In this document: piece after piece, positions 24,703 through 34,248 of the stretch
How the letters are laid out: each line of letters begins with the position of its first letter
Numbering within the stretch: position 1 is the stretch's first letter
Source of the DNA: Rhizosphaericola sp047606825
GTDB lineage: Bacteria; Bacteroidota; Bacteroidia; Chitinophagales; Chitinophagaceae
Direction: 5' to 3'
DNA: 64,000 nucleotides
Assembly: GCA_047606825.1 (NCBI GenBank)
Contig: JASGDY010000104.1
Span: forward strand, 15,823-79,822
Notes under the pieces: model-generated
Told to the model about the DNA's origin: nothing
Database searches by the model: none
Seen by the model: only the letters and a program-made list of their open reading frames with translations
Position numbers and translations under genes: made by a program

Positions 24703-25617
24703 ATGTCAAACACACAACTCATCCAAATAAAAAGCATCAGCGCGTTCCATCGCTTGCACGGGCTGCCGCCACCCGAGCATCCGCTCATCAGCATTGTCGA
24801 TTATGCCGAAATCAAGCGTTTGCCGGAGCATGGTGCAGTAAGTCTAGTCTTTGGTTATTACACTATTTCCATCAAAAGAGGCGTCGGCAAAATGTTTTAC
24901 GGGCAGCAGCAGTACGACTTTGACGAAGGCATCATGTATTTCATGGCACCCGGGCAGACTTTGAGGAGCAACCCGAATCCGCCACCGACAGAGCGTTCTG
25001 GTTGGTTGTTGCTCATACATCCCGATTTTCTTTGGAACACGCCCTTGGCAAAAAGCATCAAGCAATTTGAGTTTTTTGCTTATTCGGTCAACGAGGCTTT
25101 GTTTCTTTCCGAAAAAGAGGAAGGCGTTCTCAACAATATCATTGCAAACATCCGTCAGGAATACCATTCCAATATTGATAAGTTCAGCAAGCAGATTATT
25201 GTTTCGCATATTGAAACCTTGTTGAACTATTCCGAAAGGTTTTACCATCGGCAGTTCATCACACGCGAAAAATCCAACCATAAAATTTTGGAACGCTTGG
25301 AAGAAATATTGAACGATTATTTCAACAGTGACGACATTGCGTTCAAAGGTTTGCCTGCGGTACAGTTCATAGCCGCACAACTCAACGTTTCTCCCAAATA
25401 CCTAGGCAGCTTACTGAAAGTATTGACCGGACAGAGTACGCAGCAGCATATCCATGACAAGCTGATTGAAAAAGCTAAGGAACAACTTTCCACGACGGAG
25501 CAGTCCGTCAGCGAAATTGCCTACAACCTAGGCTTTGAACATCCGCAGTCTTTCAGCAAACTGTTTAAAACGAAGACGAGCCAGTCGCCGTTGGAGTTCA
25601 GGGCTTCTTTTAATTAA
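24703..25617 (+). CDS. AraC family transcriptional regulator
   Basis: 304 residues. The N-terminal ~180 residues form a cupin-like sensor (VSLVFGYYTISIKRGVGKMF, then IMYFMAPGQTLRSN). The C-terminal ~100 hold the two helix-turn-helix motifs (AAQLNVSPKYLGSLLKVLTG; then SVSEIAYNLGFEHPQSFSKL, FKTKTSQSPLEFRASF). Such regulators often control an adjacent oxidoreductase, here the SDR gene. The tandem repeat array occupies its promoter region. Confidence 0.92.
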   Translation: MSNTQLIQIKSISAFHRLHGLPPPEHPLISIVDYAEIKRLPEHGAVSLVFGYYTISIKRGVGKMFYGQQQYDFDEGIMYFMAPGQTLRSNPNPPPTERSGWLLLIHPDFLWNTPLAKSIKQFEFFAYSVNEALFLSEKEEGVLNNIIANIRQEYHSNIDKFSKQIIVSHIETLLNYSERFYHRQFITREKSNHKILERLEEILNDYFNSDDIAFKGLPAVQFIAAQLNVSPKYLGSLLKVLTGQSTQQHIHDKLIEKAKEQLSTTEQSVSEIAYNLGFEHPQSFSKLFKTKTSQSPLEFRASFN

Positions 25618-25657
25618 ATATCCTGTAACGCACTCAACCCTAGAACAGCTTCCATCG

Positions 25658-26779
25658 TTACAATCCCACAATCGGTTGCCTTTGGATGATGCCGCCGCCG
25701 ACCACGTCGTCGCCGTCGTAGAGCACGGCACTCTGTCCAGGCGCAATACCTTTCACGTCTTCGAAAAAACGGACATTGACGTTGCCGGGTTCGTGGGTGG
25801 GCGTGATGTGGCTCCACGCGCCTTTGTCCTTGTAGCGTATCTTGGTGACAAAGTCCATGCCTTCGGCAGGAATGCCGTCGTATTTCATCCAGTTCATTTT
25901 GGCGACGGTCATATCATGTGCCGCCAGATCCTGTTCTTCACCCAGTACTACCGTATTGGTTGTCGGGTCGATAGCGGTTACGTAAGCCGGTTTGCCCAAG
26001 GCGATTTCCAATCCTTTGCGTTGGCCGATAGTGTAGAAAGGGTAGCCTTTGTGCTTGCCGAGTATTTTTCCGTTTTTGTCCACGAAGAGTCCGCCGGAAA
26101 CTTTTTCTTCCAGACCGTCGACATGCCTTTTGAGGAAGCCGCGGTAGTCGTTGTCCGGCACGAAACAGATTTCGTAGCTTTCGCTTTTCTTGGCCAGTTC
26201 CGGATAGCCGAAATCCAATGCCATCTGGCGGATTTCTGTTTTGCGGTAGTTGGCGAGCGGCAGGAGCGTGCGGCTCAGCAGTTCCTGGCTCAGTCCCCAG
26301 AGTACATAGCTCTGATCCTTGGTGTCGTCCAGCCCTTTGCTAAGGTAATAGCGTCCGCCGTCGGGTGTCTGGCGTATTTTGGCGTAATGTCCGGTTGCGA
26401 TATAATCGCATTCCAGGGCATTGGCTCTTTTCAGCAATGCCGACCATTTGATGTGCGTATTGCACATGACGCATGGATTGGGTGTGCGTCCGGCCAGGTA
26501 TTCGTCCACGAAATCCTCGATGACAAAATTGCCAAACTCTTCCCTTATGTCGATGACGTAATGCGGAAAACCGTGCTGCACGGCCGCCATACGTGCGTCG
26601 TTGAAACTATCTACGTTGCAACAGCCCGTTTCCTTGTGGCCGCCGCCGCTGGTGGCATAGTCCCAGGTTTTCATCGTTATGCCGATTACTTCATATCCTT
26701 CTTCGTTAAGCATCAGTGCGGTGACGGTACTGTCGATACCGCCGCTCATGGCGACCAATACTTTTCCCTTGCTGCTCAT
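25658..26779 (-). CDS. mnmA: tRNA-specific 2-thiouridylase
   Basis: 373 residues from the ATG at 26779 (SSKGKVLVAMSGGIDSTVTA); the frame is open 15 codons further but the TAnnTTTG promoter overlaps that part. The PP-loop SGGIDS adenylates the wobble uridine. The two catalytic cysteines are in NPCVMCN and SYEICFVPDN. A C-terminal barrel domain is present (PGQSAVLYDGDDVVGGGIIQ). It thiolates U34 of tRNAs for Lys, Glu and Gln. Complete and monocistronic; convergent with the AraC gene. Confidence 0.96.
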   Translation of the reverse strand: MSSKGKVLVAMSGGIDSTVTALMLNEEGYEVIGITMKTWDYATSGGGHKETGCCNVDSFNDARMAAVQHGFPHYVIDIREEFGNFVIEDFVDEYLAGRTPNPCVMCNTHIKWSALLKRANALECDYIATGHYAKIRQTPDGGRYYLSKGLDDTKDQSYVLWGLSQELLSRTLLPLANYRKTEIRQMALDFGYPELAKKSESYEICFVPDNDYRGFLKRHVDGLEEKVSGGLFVDKNGKILGKHKGYPFYTIGQRKGLEIALGKPAYVTAIDPTTNTVVLGEEQDLAAHDMTVAKMNWMKYDGIPAEGMDFVTKIRYKDKGAWSHITPTHEPGNVNVRFFEDVKGIAPGQSAVLYDGDDVVGGGIIQRQPIVGL

Positions 26780-26810
26780 CGATACGCTCCTCTTATTTTG
26801 TATGGAATTG

Positions 26811-26818
26811 CAAAGGTA
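26811..26818 (-). promoter_or_regulatory. -7 promoter element TACCTTTG for mnmA
   Basis: An exact consensus on the minus strand, 32 bp upstream of the chosen ATG. It decides against the longer open frame. Confidence 0.55.
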
Positions 26819-26867
26819 GGACATTATTTTATGCTTGGCTTTGCGGCGTTTTTGGCAGGGCTTATGT

Positions 26868-26993
26868 CAAATCTTCGCATGTTATATGAAATATGGTGGT
26901 CGGTGTCCTCACCGACCACTAATGGCTCTACTGGCGTGGTGTCTCCACGCGCCAGCGAAAATTTGAACTATTCTCACCGAAGGTAAATACGCC
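26868..26993 (-). repeat. Dispersed repeat family B, copy 2 (inverted)
   Basis: Same blocks as 6286-6440 in reverse order: CAAATCTTCGCATG, then GTGGTCGGTGTCCTCACCG, then GCGCCAGCGAAAATTTGAAC. It fills most of the 26780-27112 gap. Confidence 0.75.
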
Positions 26994-27112
26994 CTTTTTG
27001 GCATCTTTATTGCCAATCCTCGAACAATTGTCATTTTGATGTGTTAAAGATTGAAGAAGAGAAAAGAAAAACACCATCGTAATCCATTATATCAAAATAA
27101 ACATTAAATTTT

Positions 27113-27709
27113 ATGAAAAAAGTATTCTTAGCATTGGGAATTTTAGCATTGGTCGGTCTTACAAAAGAAAAAGCAAGTGCGCAGATTGAGAAAGGGAATA
27201 CGATGTGGGGCGGTTCGCTGACCAGTTTCAACATTGGTCTCAAAAAAGGAGAGGGCTGGGACTTCGGCGTAACGCCGAAAGCAGGTTATTTTGTTAAGGA
27301 CAACTTGGCAGTAGGTGGATATGTCAATTTGGGATTTAGCAAAGCAGGTTCCGGTCAATCAACCAAGAGCACTTATGGTGTAGGTGCGTTTACGCGTTAC
27401 TACGCGCAGCCGGACCAAGTGAATAACCTATTGAAGCATGGTCGCTTCTTTGGCGAGGTCAGCGCAGGCTTTGGAGGGCAAAGTCAGAAGGGGCAACCGA
27501 CGACCAATGGCTTCCAGTTTGGTTTCGGACCGGGATATTCCTATTTCGTAACAAAGAATGTGGGATTGGAAGGCTTGATTAAATACAATGGCACCGTGGG
27601 TGGTGGCAATACGACCTACCAACATAATGTTACATTTAACCTAGGTTTCCAGATTTATTTACCGTCTTCCAAGATCAAAAGCGCGATAAAAGATCCGAGC
27701 AGCCTCTAG
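27113..27709 (+). CDS. Outer-membrane beta-barrel protein
   Basis: 198 residues. The signal peptide ends at about residue 24 (LTKEKASAQ). The remainder alternates Gly/aromatic strands typical of small Bacteroidota barrels: GNTMWGGSLTSFNIGLKKGE, FGVTPKAGYFVKDNLAVGGY, FQFGFGPGYSYFVTKNVGLE, FNLGFQIYLPS. It is probably an eight-stranded OmpW/PorT-like barrel. Function unknown. It is single, with a terminator downstream. Confidence 0.85.
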   Translation: MKKVFLALGILALVGLTKEKASAQIEKGNTMWGGSLTSFNIGLKKGEGWDFGVTPKAGYFVKDNLAVGGYVNLGFSKAGSGQSTKSTYGVGAFTRYYAQPDQVNNLLKHGRFFGEVSAGFGGQSQKGQPTTNGFQFGFGPGYSYFVTKNVGLEGLIKYNGTVGGGNTTYQHNVTFNLGFQIYLPSSKIKSAIKDPSSL

Positions 27710-27773
27710 ACCGCCAAGGTCTTCGAAAAAGTCTTTCTTTTACACAAAAATGTCATAAAACAAAATAAACAAG

Positions 27774-27802
27774 CCTTGGGATACATTATCTCAAGGTTTT
27801 TT
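27774..27802 (+). terminator. Terminator after the outer-membrane protein gene
   Basis: A 9-bp stem CCTTGGGAT/ATCTCAAGG with one G-T pair and a 5-nt loop, followed by a T run. Confidence 0.7.
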
Positions 27803-27809
27803 CTTAATA

Positions 27810-27856
27810 TTGGTATCGGTATGCATGATGTCATTGGAGTGGTGGCACCGATACCA
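27810..27856. repeat. 11-bp inverted repeat upstream of ssb
   Basis: Perfect arms TTGGTATCGGT (27810-27820) and ACCGATACCAA (27846-27856) are separated by 25 bp, about 80 bp upstream of the ssb start. It could be an operator or an inert palindrome. Confidence 0.4.
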
Positions 27857-27900
27857 AGTAATGGCGGCCGAAACTTAAGGTTAACGAGTTTGTACGGGTA

Positions 27901-27908
27901 TATATTTG
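27901..27908 (+). promoter_or_regulatory. -7 promoter element TATATTTG for ssb
   Basis: Matches TAnnTTTG, 25 bp upstream of the ATG at 27934. Confidence 0.5.
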
Positions 27909-27933
27909 CTTAACTTATTAAAATTGAACAACC

Positions 27934-28374
27934 ATGATTAGATTAACTGCCATAGGAAACCTTGGGAGGGACAGCGTGACCAATGAAGTAAATGGCCGGC
28001 ATGTGATTAATTTCACCATTGCCCATTCTGAGCGTTATAGAGACCAGGAAAAGACCATCTGGGTTGAATGTGCCTATTGGACTGAAAAACTGGGCATCGC
28101 CCCATATCTGAAAAAGGGGATAACGGTCTATGTAGAAGGTACACCTGACATTAGGACTTACCAGACCAATGATGGACGCCAGGGGGCGTCGTTGACTTTG
28201 CGTGTATTGTCGGTACAACTGGTCGGAGGACGTAACAATAGTGGAGAGCCGGGAGACTATACGCCTACGGCAAGTACACCTTCTGCGCCGGCAGCACCTT
28301 CGTCGTCGGATGCGGGAAGCTCCCATGTTGCGCCGGCACCATCGGGTGATGTTGAGGACGATCTGCCGTTCTAA
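27934..28374 (+). CDS. ssb: Single-stranded DNA-binding protein
   Basis: 146 residues. An OB fold occupies residues 1-105 (RLTAIGNLGRDSVTNEVNGR; TIWVECAYWTEKLGIAPYLK; ITVYVEGTPDIRTYQTNDGR). A Pro/Ser/Ala-rich linker follows, then the acidic tip DVEDDLPF, which contacts repair and replication proteins. Complete and single. Its setting beside an IS remnant could mean an accessory copy, but the sequence does not prove it. Confidence 0.94.
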   Translation: MIRLTAIGNLGRDSVTNEVNGRHVINFTIAHSERYRDQEKTIWVECAYWTEKLGIAPYLKKGITVYVEGTPDIRTYQTNDGRQGASLTLRVLSVQLVGGRNNSGEPGDYTPTASTPSAPAAPSSSDAGSSHVAPAPSGDVEDDLPF

Positions 28375-28406
28375 CATATAGGATATTTATGCCAGTCTGT
28401 GGTTCC

Positions 28407-28451
28407 AACTGCCAAAATCCTTTCCTGTTTAGGGAAAGGATTTTGGCAGTT
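28407..28451 (+). terminator. Strong hairpin terminator after ssb
   Basis: A perfect 19-bp stem (AACTGCCAAAATCCTTTCC and its complement) with a 7-nt loop. It has no long T run beyond TTTATA. Confidence 0.75.
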
Positions 28452-28980
28452 TATACGTATTGTGGAATCCGAAATGTGCAGGTAAGAAAATGAAGGATAC
28501 GGTTCAAATTTATGCTTATGAGATAAAATATCTCGGTCTTGCCTTAGGAAAGACTGTTTAGCAGTTATCCCTATCCACAGTAGAAATTATAAATATATTT
28601 TTCATAAAACTTGTTTTTTTTGATTTTTATGTTAACTTCGAGTTAATCAAAGTGTAAATTTATTCTCATGAAATATTGGATATAAGTTTTCTTTGGTTGC
28701 ATAGTTACATCTGCCCTCCCTTTGACGCCAATATTGCTTTTAGGGAAAACGTTGTTTTTGATCTGGAAATAAAGGCACATGGATAAAATGTCAATATGTG
28801 TTTATTGTCTATTGTGAGAAAATGTTTTTTATGAGAGTGTGCATAAGAGTCTGGGTACGGCTCGGGTTAGAGACTATGTCAGTATAATAACGTATGAGGT
28901 CTGTTAAGAACCTTGTCAAAATTAATTTAGAATAATTACGTTATAAATACCGGCGTCTCGACCAGTAAAGCAAATATCAG
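28452..28980. other. AT-rich stretch without features
   Basis: No coding frame, repeat or RNA recognised between the ssb terminator and the IS remnant. Confidence 0.4.
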
Positions 28981-28989
28981 TATTGCCCG

Positions 28990-29320
28990 AAGAAAGGCAG
29001 GCCTTGGAAGAAGGCTCCAGAAACGGGAACGCACACTGTCATCGTGCCGGACAATGCCAAAAATACCCCAATCGCAAAAAATGAAATATATGCGAAGCAT
29101 CTGGGCAAAGGGGAATTTGTCTCTCTTCTTTCTGGTGTCCTACAGCCCGGACCTGAACATAATCGAAAGGCTGCGGAAGGAACTGAAAGCCAGATGGATT
29201 CGTCTTGATGACTACGAAGATGGACAACAATTGTTCTGTTAGCGTAAAATCAATACTCAACGCGGTCGGAAACCAGTTGTTTATTAAATTTAAACAGTTC
29301 AACTGGTTAGTCTGATATAA
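28990..29320 (+). mobile_element. Frameshifted IS630-type transposase remnant
   Basis: Three frames must be joined. One reads THTVIVPDNAKN (the second catalytic Asp region, DNA). One reads SYSPDLNIIERLRKELKARW, the IS630/Tc1 signature with the last acidic residue. After a further shift comes SVKSILNAVGNQLFIKFKQF, the usual C-terminal tail. The N-terminal half is missing. It is inactive. Confidence 0.75.
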
Positions 29321-29406
29321 TATTGAAGAGGTACTTATTGTCGACAATCCATATATTGTAAATAAAAAAATATATCAAAGTAGTGTTAAGTTTATATTAA
29401 CGTGCA

Positions 29407-29414
29407 TATATTTG
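29407..29414 (+). promoter_or_regulatory. -7 promoter element TATATTTG for the first SusC-like gene
   Basis: Matches TAnnTTTG, 176 bp upstream of the ATG. Transcription from here would place both palindromes at 29471-29526 in the leader. Confidence 0.4.
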
Positions 29415-29470
29415 TGTTGATAATATTTTAACACAAGAGGGTTTTCAAAGGATATTAAACTGAGATTTTT

Positions 29471-29526
29471 TATACGGCCATGGCCGTATAAGCATGTGCC
29501 ACACAGCCAAAGGCTGTGTGGCACAT
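29471..29526 (+). promoter_or_regulatory. Leader palindrome and hairpin upstream of SusC-like gene
   Basis: A perfect 20-bp palindrome (TATACGGCCATGGCCGTATA, 29471-29490) is followed at once by a perfect 15-bp stem with an AAA loop (29494-29508 with 29512-29526; ATGTGCCACACAGCC arm). An A/T-rich run with TTTTT follows. It looks like an attenuator, or the terminator of something upstream, 64 bp before the ATG. Confidence 0.55.
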
Positions 29527-29590
29527 ATAAAACTTTTTAAATATATATGATTAAACACTTTTTTATATTTATTTCTAATCCACTAAACAC

Positions 29591-32500
29591 ATGAGAAGAT
29601 TAAGGAAAGCTGGAATGCTAGTAGCATTTCTTTGGTCAGTAATGTACTGCCATGGCCAGACAACTAAAACGGTGTCTGGGGTTGTGAACAATGAGAAGGA
29701 TGCTCCTTTGGAAGGTGTCTCCGTTGTTGTCGGAAAACGAGTGACGCAAACTGATGAGAAAGGAGCTTTTTCTTTTTCTGTACCCACCTCCGCGACAAAG
29801 GTTACTTTTTCCCTGGTTGGTTATGAATCGAAGTCTTTACCTATTTCCGAAAGTATGACTGTCGTGTTGAAGTCAGCCAATACGGATATAGGAGAGGTCG
29901 TTGTTGTTGGGTACGGTACACAGAAGAGAAAAGAATTGACAGGTGCGATTGCCAATATCTCCGGAAAAGTCGTAGCCGAAAAACCTGCCCAATCGTTTGA
30001 CCAGGCGCTCTCTGGTGCTGCATCCGGCGTACAGGTCACCTCCCAAAGCGGGGTTGTCAATTCTGCTCCTGTATTTAGGATTCGTGGTACCAATAGTATT
30101 TCTTTGAGTTCTTACCCCTTAATCATCATCGATGGTGTGATGGCCTATACGGGAGATTATTCCTCTACCTCGGCTGCCAACAATCCCTTGGCAAGTATCA
30201 ATCCCAATGATATTGAAAGTATTGATGTTGCCAAGGACGCAGCGGCGACGGCCATCTATGGTAGCCGTGCGGCGAACGGCGTTGTGTTTGTCACGACTAA
30301 AAAAGGAAGGAATGGCAAACCAAAGCTGGTGTACGATACCTGGTATGGTTGGAATAAACCAATGAGTATTCCAGAGGTTTTGCATGCCAGTGACTACGTT
30401 ACGTATAAGAATGCGGCGGTTGCGAACAGCGCAAGCTCTGGAAGCATCAGTTTTGTACAGACAGATGACGCCAGCGGAAATCCGATCGATACCAAATGGT
30501 CGGACTATGTATATCGTACCGGATTTTCGTTGAGCCATGCAATAAATGTTTCTGGCGGCAGCGACAATACAAAATACTACTTTGGTGCCGGCTATACCAA
30601 ACAGGAAGGTATCATCAAACGAAATGACTTTAAGCGTCTGAATGCCTTGTTCAACATAGACAGTAAGATTAATGACTACTTGTCTGTCGGTGGAAAAATC
30701 TCTTATTCCAATGAGCTGAACCTGGCAGCAACTTCTTCTGGCTCTTTGAGTGGGAGTGCCTTTAATACCAGTGGTTTGGGTAGGCTTTCGCTGGTTTTAC
30801 CGTCCATCATTTCTCCCTACACTACGGATGGCAGCTACAATGTCAACGGCTCCGCGATAGGAAGCTCGGGTAATGTGGTCGGCATTTCTAGCCTTTCCTA
30901 TTATAATCCTGTTGTATTGCTGGACAAAGATTATAGCAACAGCGAAAACAACCATGTCCAGTCCAATGCCTATGTACAGCTAAAGCCCATTCAATATATC
31001 ACACTTAAGAGTCAGTATGGTATTGATTATTTGTTCATAGACAACAACATATTTTGGAATTCGTTGAACGGCGATGGTTATTCTTATGGTGGTTACGCAT
31101 GGTCGGGATATTCCAATTACAAAAGATGGATCTGGACCAATACCGCCCAGTTTGACTATTCATTGGGAAAACATGGATTCAATGCACTCTACGGTAACGA
31201 GCAGAACCAATACTATGGGAAAGGCTATGGACTGAACAGGCAGGGTCTTTCCGATGATGCAACGGATGTCATCCAGGCTGGCTTTACGACGAACAATGCA
31301 GCAAACCTTTTCATCACAGAGAATTACCAGTTGTCCAATTTTGGTAGGTTCAATTATAACTATGATGGCAAGTATATGCTTAGTGCCAATCTCCGTCAGG
31401 ATAAATATTCGGCTCTTGGTATCAAAAAAGGAACTTTCTGGGGCATCTCCGCAGGATGGGATATTGCTAGGGAAAGCTTCTTCGAAAAATCCCAATTGGG
31501 AAAAATATTTTCCCAGTTGAAGTTTAGGGGAGGTTATGGTAAAGTAGGTAACATCAATGGGATCGGCAGCTATGCAGCGTATTCCACTTTTGCATCTGGA
31601 TTGTATGGAGGAGACCCCTCCCTGTACTTCTCGGCAGTGGGTAGCCCAACGCTCAAATGGGAAACGAGTAAGCAGACAAACATCGGACTGAGCTTCGGCA
31701 TTCTGAACAATAAAATCACCGGAGACATCAATTATTACAAAAACAGTATTGATGGTATGATCTTGGCCGTACCCCAAGCCCCATCTACTGGACTGCCGTC
31801 CAGTCCGTTGATGAACGTTGGTTCCATGTACAACAAGGGCTGGGAACTTAATGTTTCCGCAACGCCAGTGTCTTCCAAGGACTTTACATGGAACACCTCG
31901 TTCAACATAACCTTCAACAAGAACATGGTTACAGCCCTGGCAGACGGTCTTAGTGAAATACAGACAACCACGTCCAGCCTGGAAACGGTAAATCTTACCA
32001 GGGTTGGGTACAGTCTGGGCTACCTATGGGTGGTAAGGACTGGTGGTGTCGACCCAGAAACTGGCAAACGGATATTTGTCAACTCCGATGGCGAGAAAGT
32101 TTACTATACTTACTATGCTGCCGGCAATGGAGGCAACAACTATTCTACCACTGCCGACGGAACGACTAAATATACCAGCTCGTCAGGAGGTACGTCCATA
32201 ACACAGGCAACAGATGGTGTAATGTACAAGCCAACACAGCCCAAAGGATACGGCGGATGGACTAACTCAATCAACTACAAAGGAATCCAGTTGGATTTGT
32301 TGTTTACGTACCAATATGGCAACTATATATACTACGGTACCAACGCAGGCTTGCATGACCAACGTTGGTGGAACAATTCCACTGATGTGTTGACAGATGC
32401 ATGGCAAAGCAGTGGAGACCAAGGTAAGAAGTATGCAAAGCCCATCTATGGCGATAATGTTTCCAACGGTTCTTCCTTCCCATTGGATATCAACGTATTC

Positions 32501-32749
32501 AAGGGAGACTTCATCAAGCTTAAAAACCTGTCTTTGGGTTACAACATCCGTTCTAGTATGTTGGAAAAGGTAAAAATAAGTAACATAAAGGTTTATGGAA
32601 GTGCGCAGAATCTACTCTTCATAACACCTTATCCTGGTCCGGATCCTGAAGTTTCATCCAATGGAAATACTGCCAGTGGCATGGGGATCGACAGGAATAC
32701 GATTGCCAATGCGAGAACTTTTACTGTAGGTCTAAATGTTGTATTTTAA
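29591..32749 (+). CDS. SusC/RagA-like TonB-dependent transporter
   Basis: 1052 residues. Signal peptide to about residue 22 (SVMYCHGQ). A carboxypeptidase-like domain spans ~28-98. The TonB-box region GEVVVVGYGTQKRKELTGAI is followed by a plug with the family hallmarks VFRIRGTNSISLSSYPLIII, DGV, and KDAAATAIYGSRAANGVVFV. The barrel ends ARTFTVGLNVVF. It forms an outer-membrane import pore with the SusD-like lipoprotein encoded 11 bp downstream. No degradative enzyme, ECF sigma or hybrid two-component gene is adjacent, so the glycan or peptide taken up cannot be predicted. Confidence 0.96.
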   Translation: MRRLRKAGMLVAFLWSVMYCHGQTTKTVSGVVNNEKDAPLEGVSVVVGKRVTQTDEKGAFSFSVPTSATKVTFSLVGYESKSLPISESMTVVLKSANTDIGEVVVVGYGTQKRKELTGAIANISGKVVAEKPAQSFDQALSGAASGVQVTSQSGVVNSAPVFRIRGTNSISLSSYPLIIIDGVMAYTGDYSSTSAANNPLASINPNDIESIDVAKDAAATAIYGSRAANGVVFVTTKKGRNGKPKLVYDTWYGWNKPMSIPEVLHASDYVTYKNAAVANSASSGSISFVQTDDASGNPIDTKWSDYVYRTGFSLSHAINVSGGSDNTKYYFGAGYTKQEGIIKRNDFKRLNALFNIDSKINDYLSVGGKISYSNELNLAATSSGSLSGSAFNTSGLGRLSLVLPSIISPYTTDGSYNVNGSAIGSSGNVVGISSLSYYNPVVLLDKDYSNSENNHVQSNAYVQLKPIQYITLKSQYGIDYLFIDNNIFWNSLNGDGYSYGGYAWSGYSNYKRWIWTNTAQFDYSLGKHGFNALYGNEQNQYYGKGYGLNRQGLSDDATDVIQAGFTTNNAANLFITENYQLSNFGRFNYNYDGKYMLSANLRQDKYSALGIKKGTFWGISAGWDIARESFFEKSQLGKIFSQLKFRGGYGKVGNINGIGSYAAYSTFASGLYGGDPSLYFSAVGSPTLKWETSKQTNIGLSFGILNNKITGDINYYKNSIDGMILAVPQAPSTGLPSSPLMNVGSMYNKGWELNVSATPVSSKDFTWNTSFNITFNKNMVTALADGLSEIQTTTSSLETVNLTRVGYSLGYLWVVRTGGVDPETGKRIFVNSDGEKVYYTYYAAGNGGNNYSTTADGTTKYTSSSGGTSITQATDGVMYKPTQPKGYGGWTNSINYKGIQLDLLFTYQYGNYIYYGTNAGLHDQRWWNNSTDVLTDAWQSSGDQGKKYAKPIYGDNVSNGSSFPLDINVFKGDFIKLKNLSLGYNIRSSMLEKVKISNIKVYGSAQNLLFITPYPGPDPEVSSNGNTASGMGIDRNTIANARTFTVGLNVVF

Positions 32750-32760
32750 ATTAGAAAACA

Positions 32761-34233
32761 ATGAAAATTAAAAACATATTTATAGGAATCATTCTTACGG
32801 GTGGCCTGCTGTTCGCAGCCTGCAACAGTAAGCGGTTGGACACCGTTCCTCAGGATTCCGTTATTGACGCTACTGCTTTCTCCACTTCCGACAGGATCTA
32901 TGCACAATTGCTTTCTTTGTATAGTTCCTTGAAAAGTGGCCAGCTATATGGTGGCAGGGCTGTGATTTATGGCGATATTAAGGCCGATCAGTTTATTAAT
33001 CAGACGAACAACAGCGTGACCGGATATGATGTATGGACGGGAACTGCGACCAATTCCTCCACGAGCATTGAAAATCTGTGGGCACAGGCCTACCTTACGA
33101 TTAACAAGTGCAACATATTTATCCAAGGGGTCGATTCGTTAGGAACTGGTATTGTCACCACTGACGAGGCTTCTCAATATATCGCCGAAGCCAAATTCAT
33201 CAGAGCATTATGTTATTCCAAGCTCTTGGAATATTATGCCTATCCTTATGCCTATGGTAGTGGAGGCGGCTCTAATCTGGGTGTGCCGTTGAGGTTGACC
33301 GCTATCGTTGGCGGCGGATATTCAGATTTGGCAAGGAGCACTGTCGCTGAAGTATATACACAGATCTTAAGTGATCTGGACGATGCGGAAAGTGACTTGC
33401 CTACTTCCTATTCTTCCGATTATGACAATACTACCAGGGCGCACATGAATACGGCAATTGCATTGAAGACCAGGATTTACCTGAATATGCAGGATTATGC
33501 CAACGTCGTAACCGAAGCCAATAAGATCGTGTCCGACGCTGCCCCATTCGCGGCATCCTCAGGTGTGGCCAATACATTGGAGAGCAGCATCAGCACGGTA
33601 TTTGCATCTCCATATACCAGTCTGGAGTCCATATTCTCAATGCCCATGACGACTACGTCAGGGGATTATCCGGGTACGCAGGCCGCATTGGCTTATTACT
33701 TTTCAAAATCGGTAGGCAATGGGGAATTTTCTGTTAACACTAGTGGTATCTACGCCGATGCCACATGGACATCCACTGACGACCGTCGTGATTTCATCGT
33801 TTCTTATACTTCCGGCTCTTCCACTACTTATTGGTTGAGCAAATATCCGACCGCAAGCCCTTATACCGACTATGTGCCTGTTATCAGGTATTCTGAAGTG
33901 CTGTTAAACCTGTCAGAGGCGTTGGTAAGGTCCACAAGCAGCATAACTACAAGGGCTGTGGCATTGTTGAACGCCGTGAGGAATAGGTCCGATGCAAGTA
34001 CGACCTATACTACATCAAGTTTTAGCTCCACGAGTACTCTTATCGAAGCGATACTCAAAGAAAGGACGATTGAGTTTTTGGGAGAGGGGATGCGCAACGG
34101 TGATTTAATGCGCCTCGTACAGACCATACCAGCTAAAGGTGCCGTGGGTACGATAGCCGCAGGCGCCTCTAATTATATCTGGCCCATACCCGCGACTGAA
34201 CTTTCTTTGAACAAGCTAGCCGTGGATAATTAA
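32761..34233 (+). CDS. SusD/RagB-like nutrient-binding lipoprotein
   Basis: 490 residues. Lipobox LLFAACNSKRLDTVPQDSVI. TPR-rich SusD fold with the typical NNCN-like helix (AYLTINKCNIFIQGVDSLG), then AEAKFIRALCYSKLLEYYAY, then VIRYSEVLLNLSEALVRSTS and, at the end, LKERTIEFLGEGMRNGDLMR. It caps the partner SusC pore and binds substrate at the cell surface. Second gene of the pair, ended by a strong terminator. Confidence 0.96.
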   Translation: MKIKNIFIGIILTGGLLFAACNSKRLDTVPQDSVIDATAFSTSDRIYAQLLSLYSSLKSGQLYGGRAVIYGDIKADQFINQTNNSVTGYDVWTGTATNSSTSIENLWAQAYLTINKCNIFIQGVDSLGTGIVTTDEASQYIAEAKFIRALCYSKLLEYYAYPYAYGSGGGSNLGVPLRLTAIVGGGYSDLARSTVAEVYTQILSDLDDAESDLPTSYSSDYDNTTRAHMNTAIALKTRIYLNMQDYANVVTEANKIVSDAAPFAASSGVANTLESSISTVFASPYTSLESIFSMPMTTTSGDYPGTQAALAYYFSKSVGNGEFSVNTSGIYADATWTSTDDRRDFIVSYTSGSSTTYWLSKYPTASPYTDYVPVIRYSEVLLNLSEALVRSTSSITTRAVALLNAVRNRSDASTTYTTSSFSSTSTLIEAILKERTIEFLGEGMRNGDLMRLVQTIPAKGAVGTIAAGASNYIWPIPATELSLNKLAVDN

Positions 34234-34248
34234 TTCAAATCCAAATCC

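Noticed and set aside
25535..26986. A 483-residue plus-strand frame opposite mnmA
   Set aside because: Exact antisense of mnmA, running through its promoter and a dispersed repeat. Long only because of codon bias.
28500..28960. Possible tRNA or riboswitch in the gap after ssb
   Set aside because: A GGTTCAAAT-like string is present but no cloverleaf arms could be built around it.
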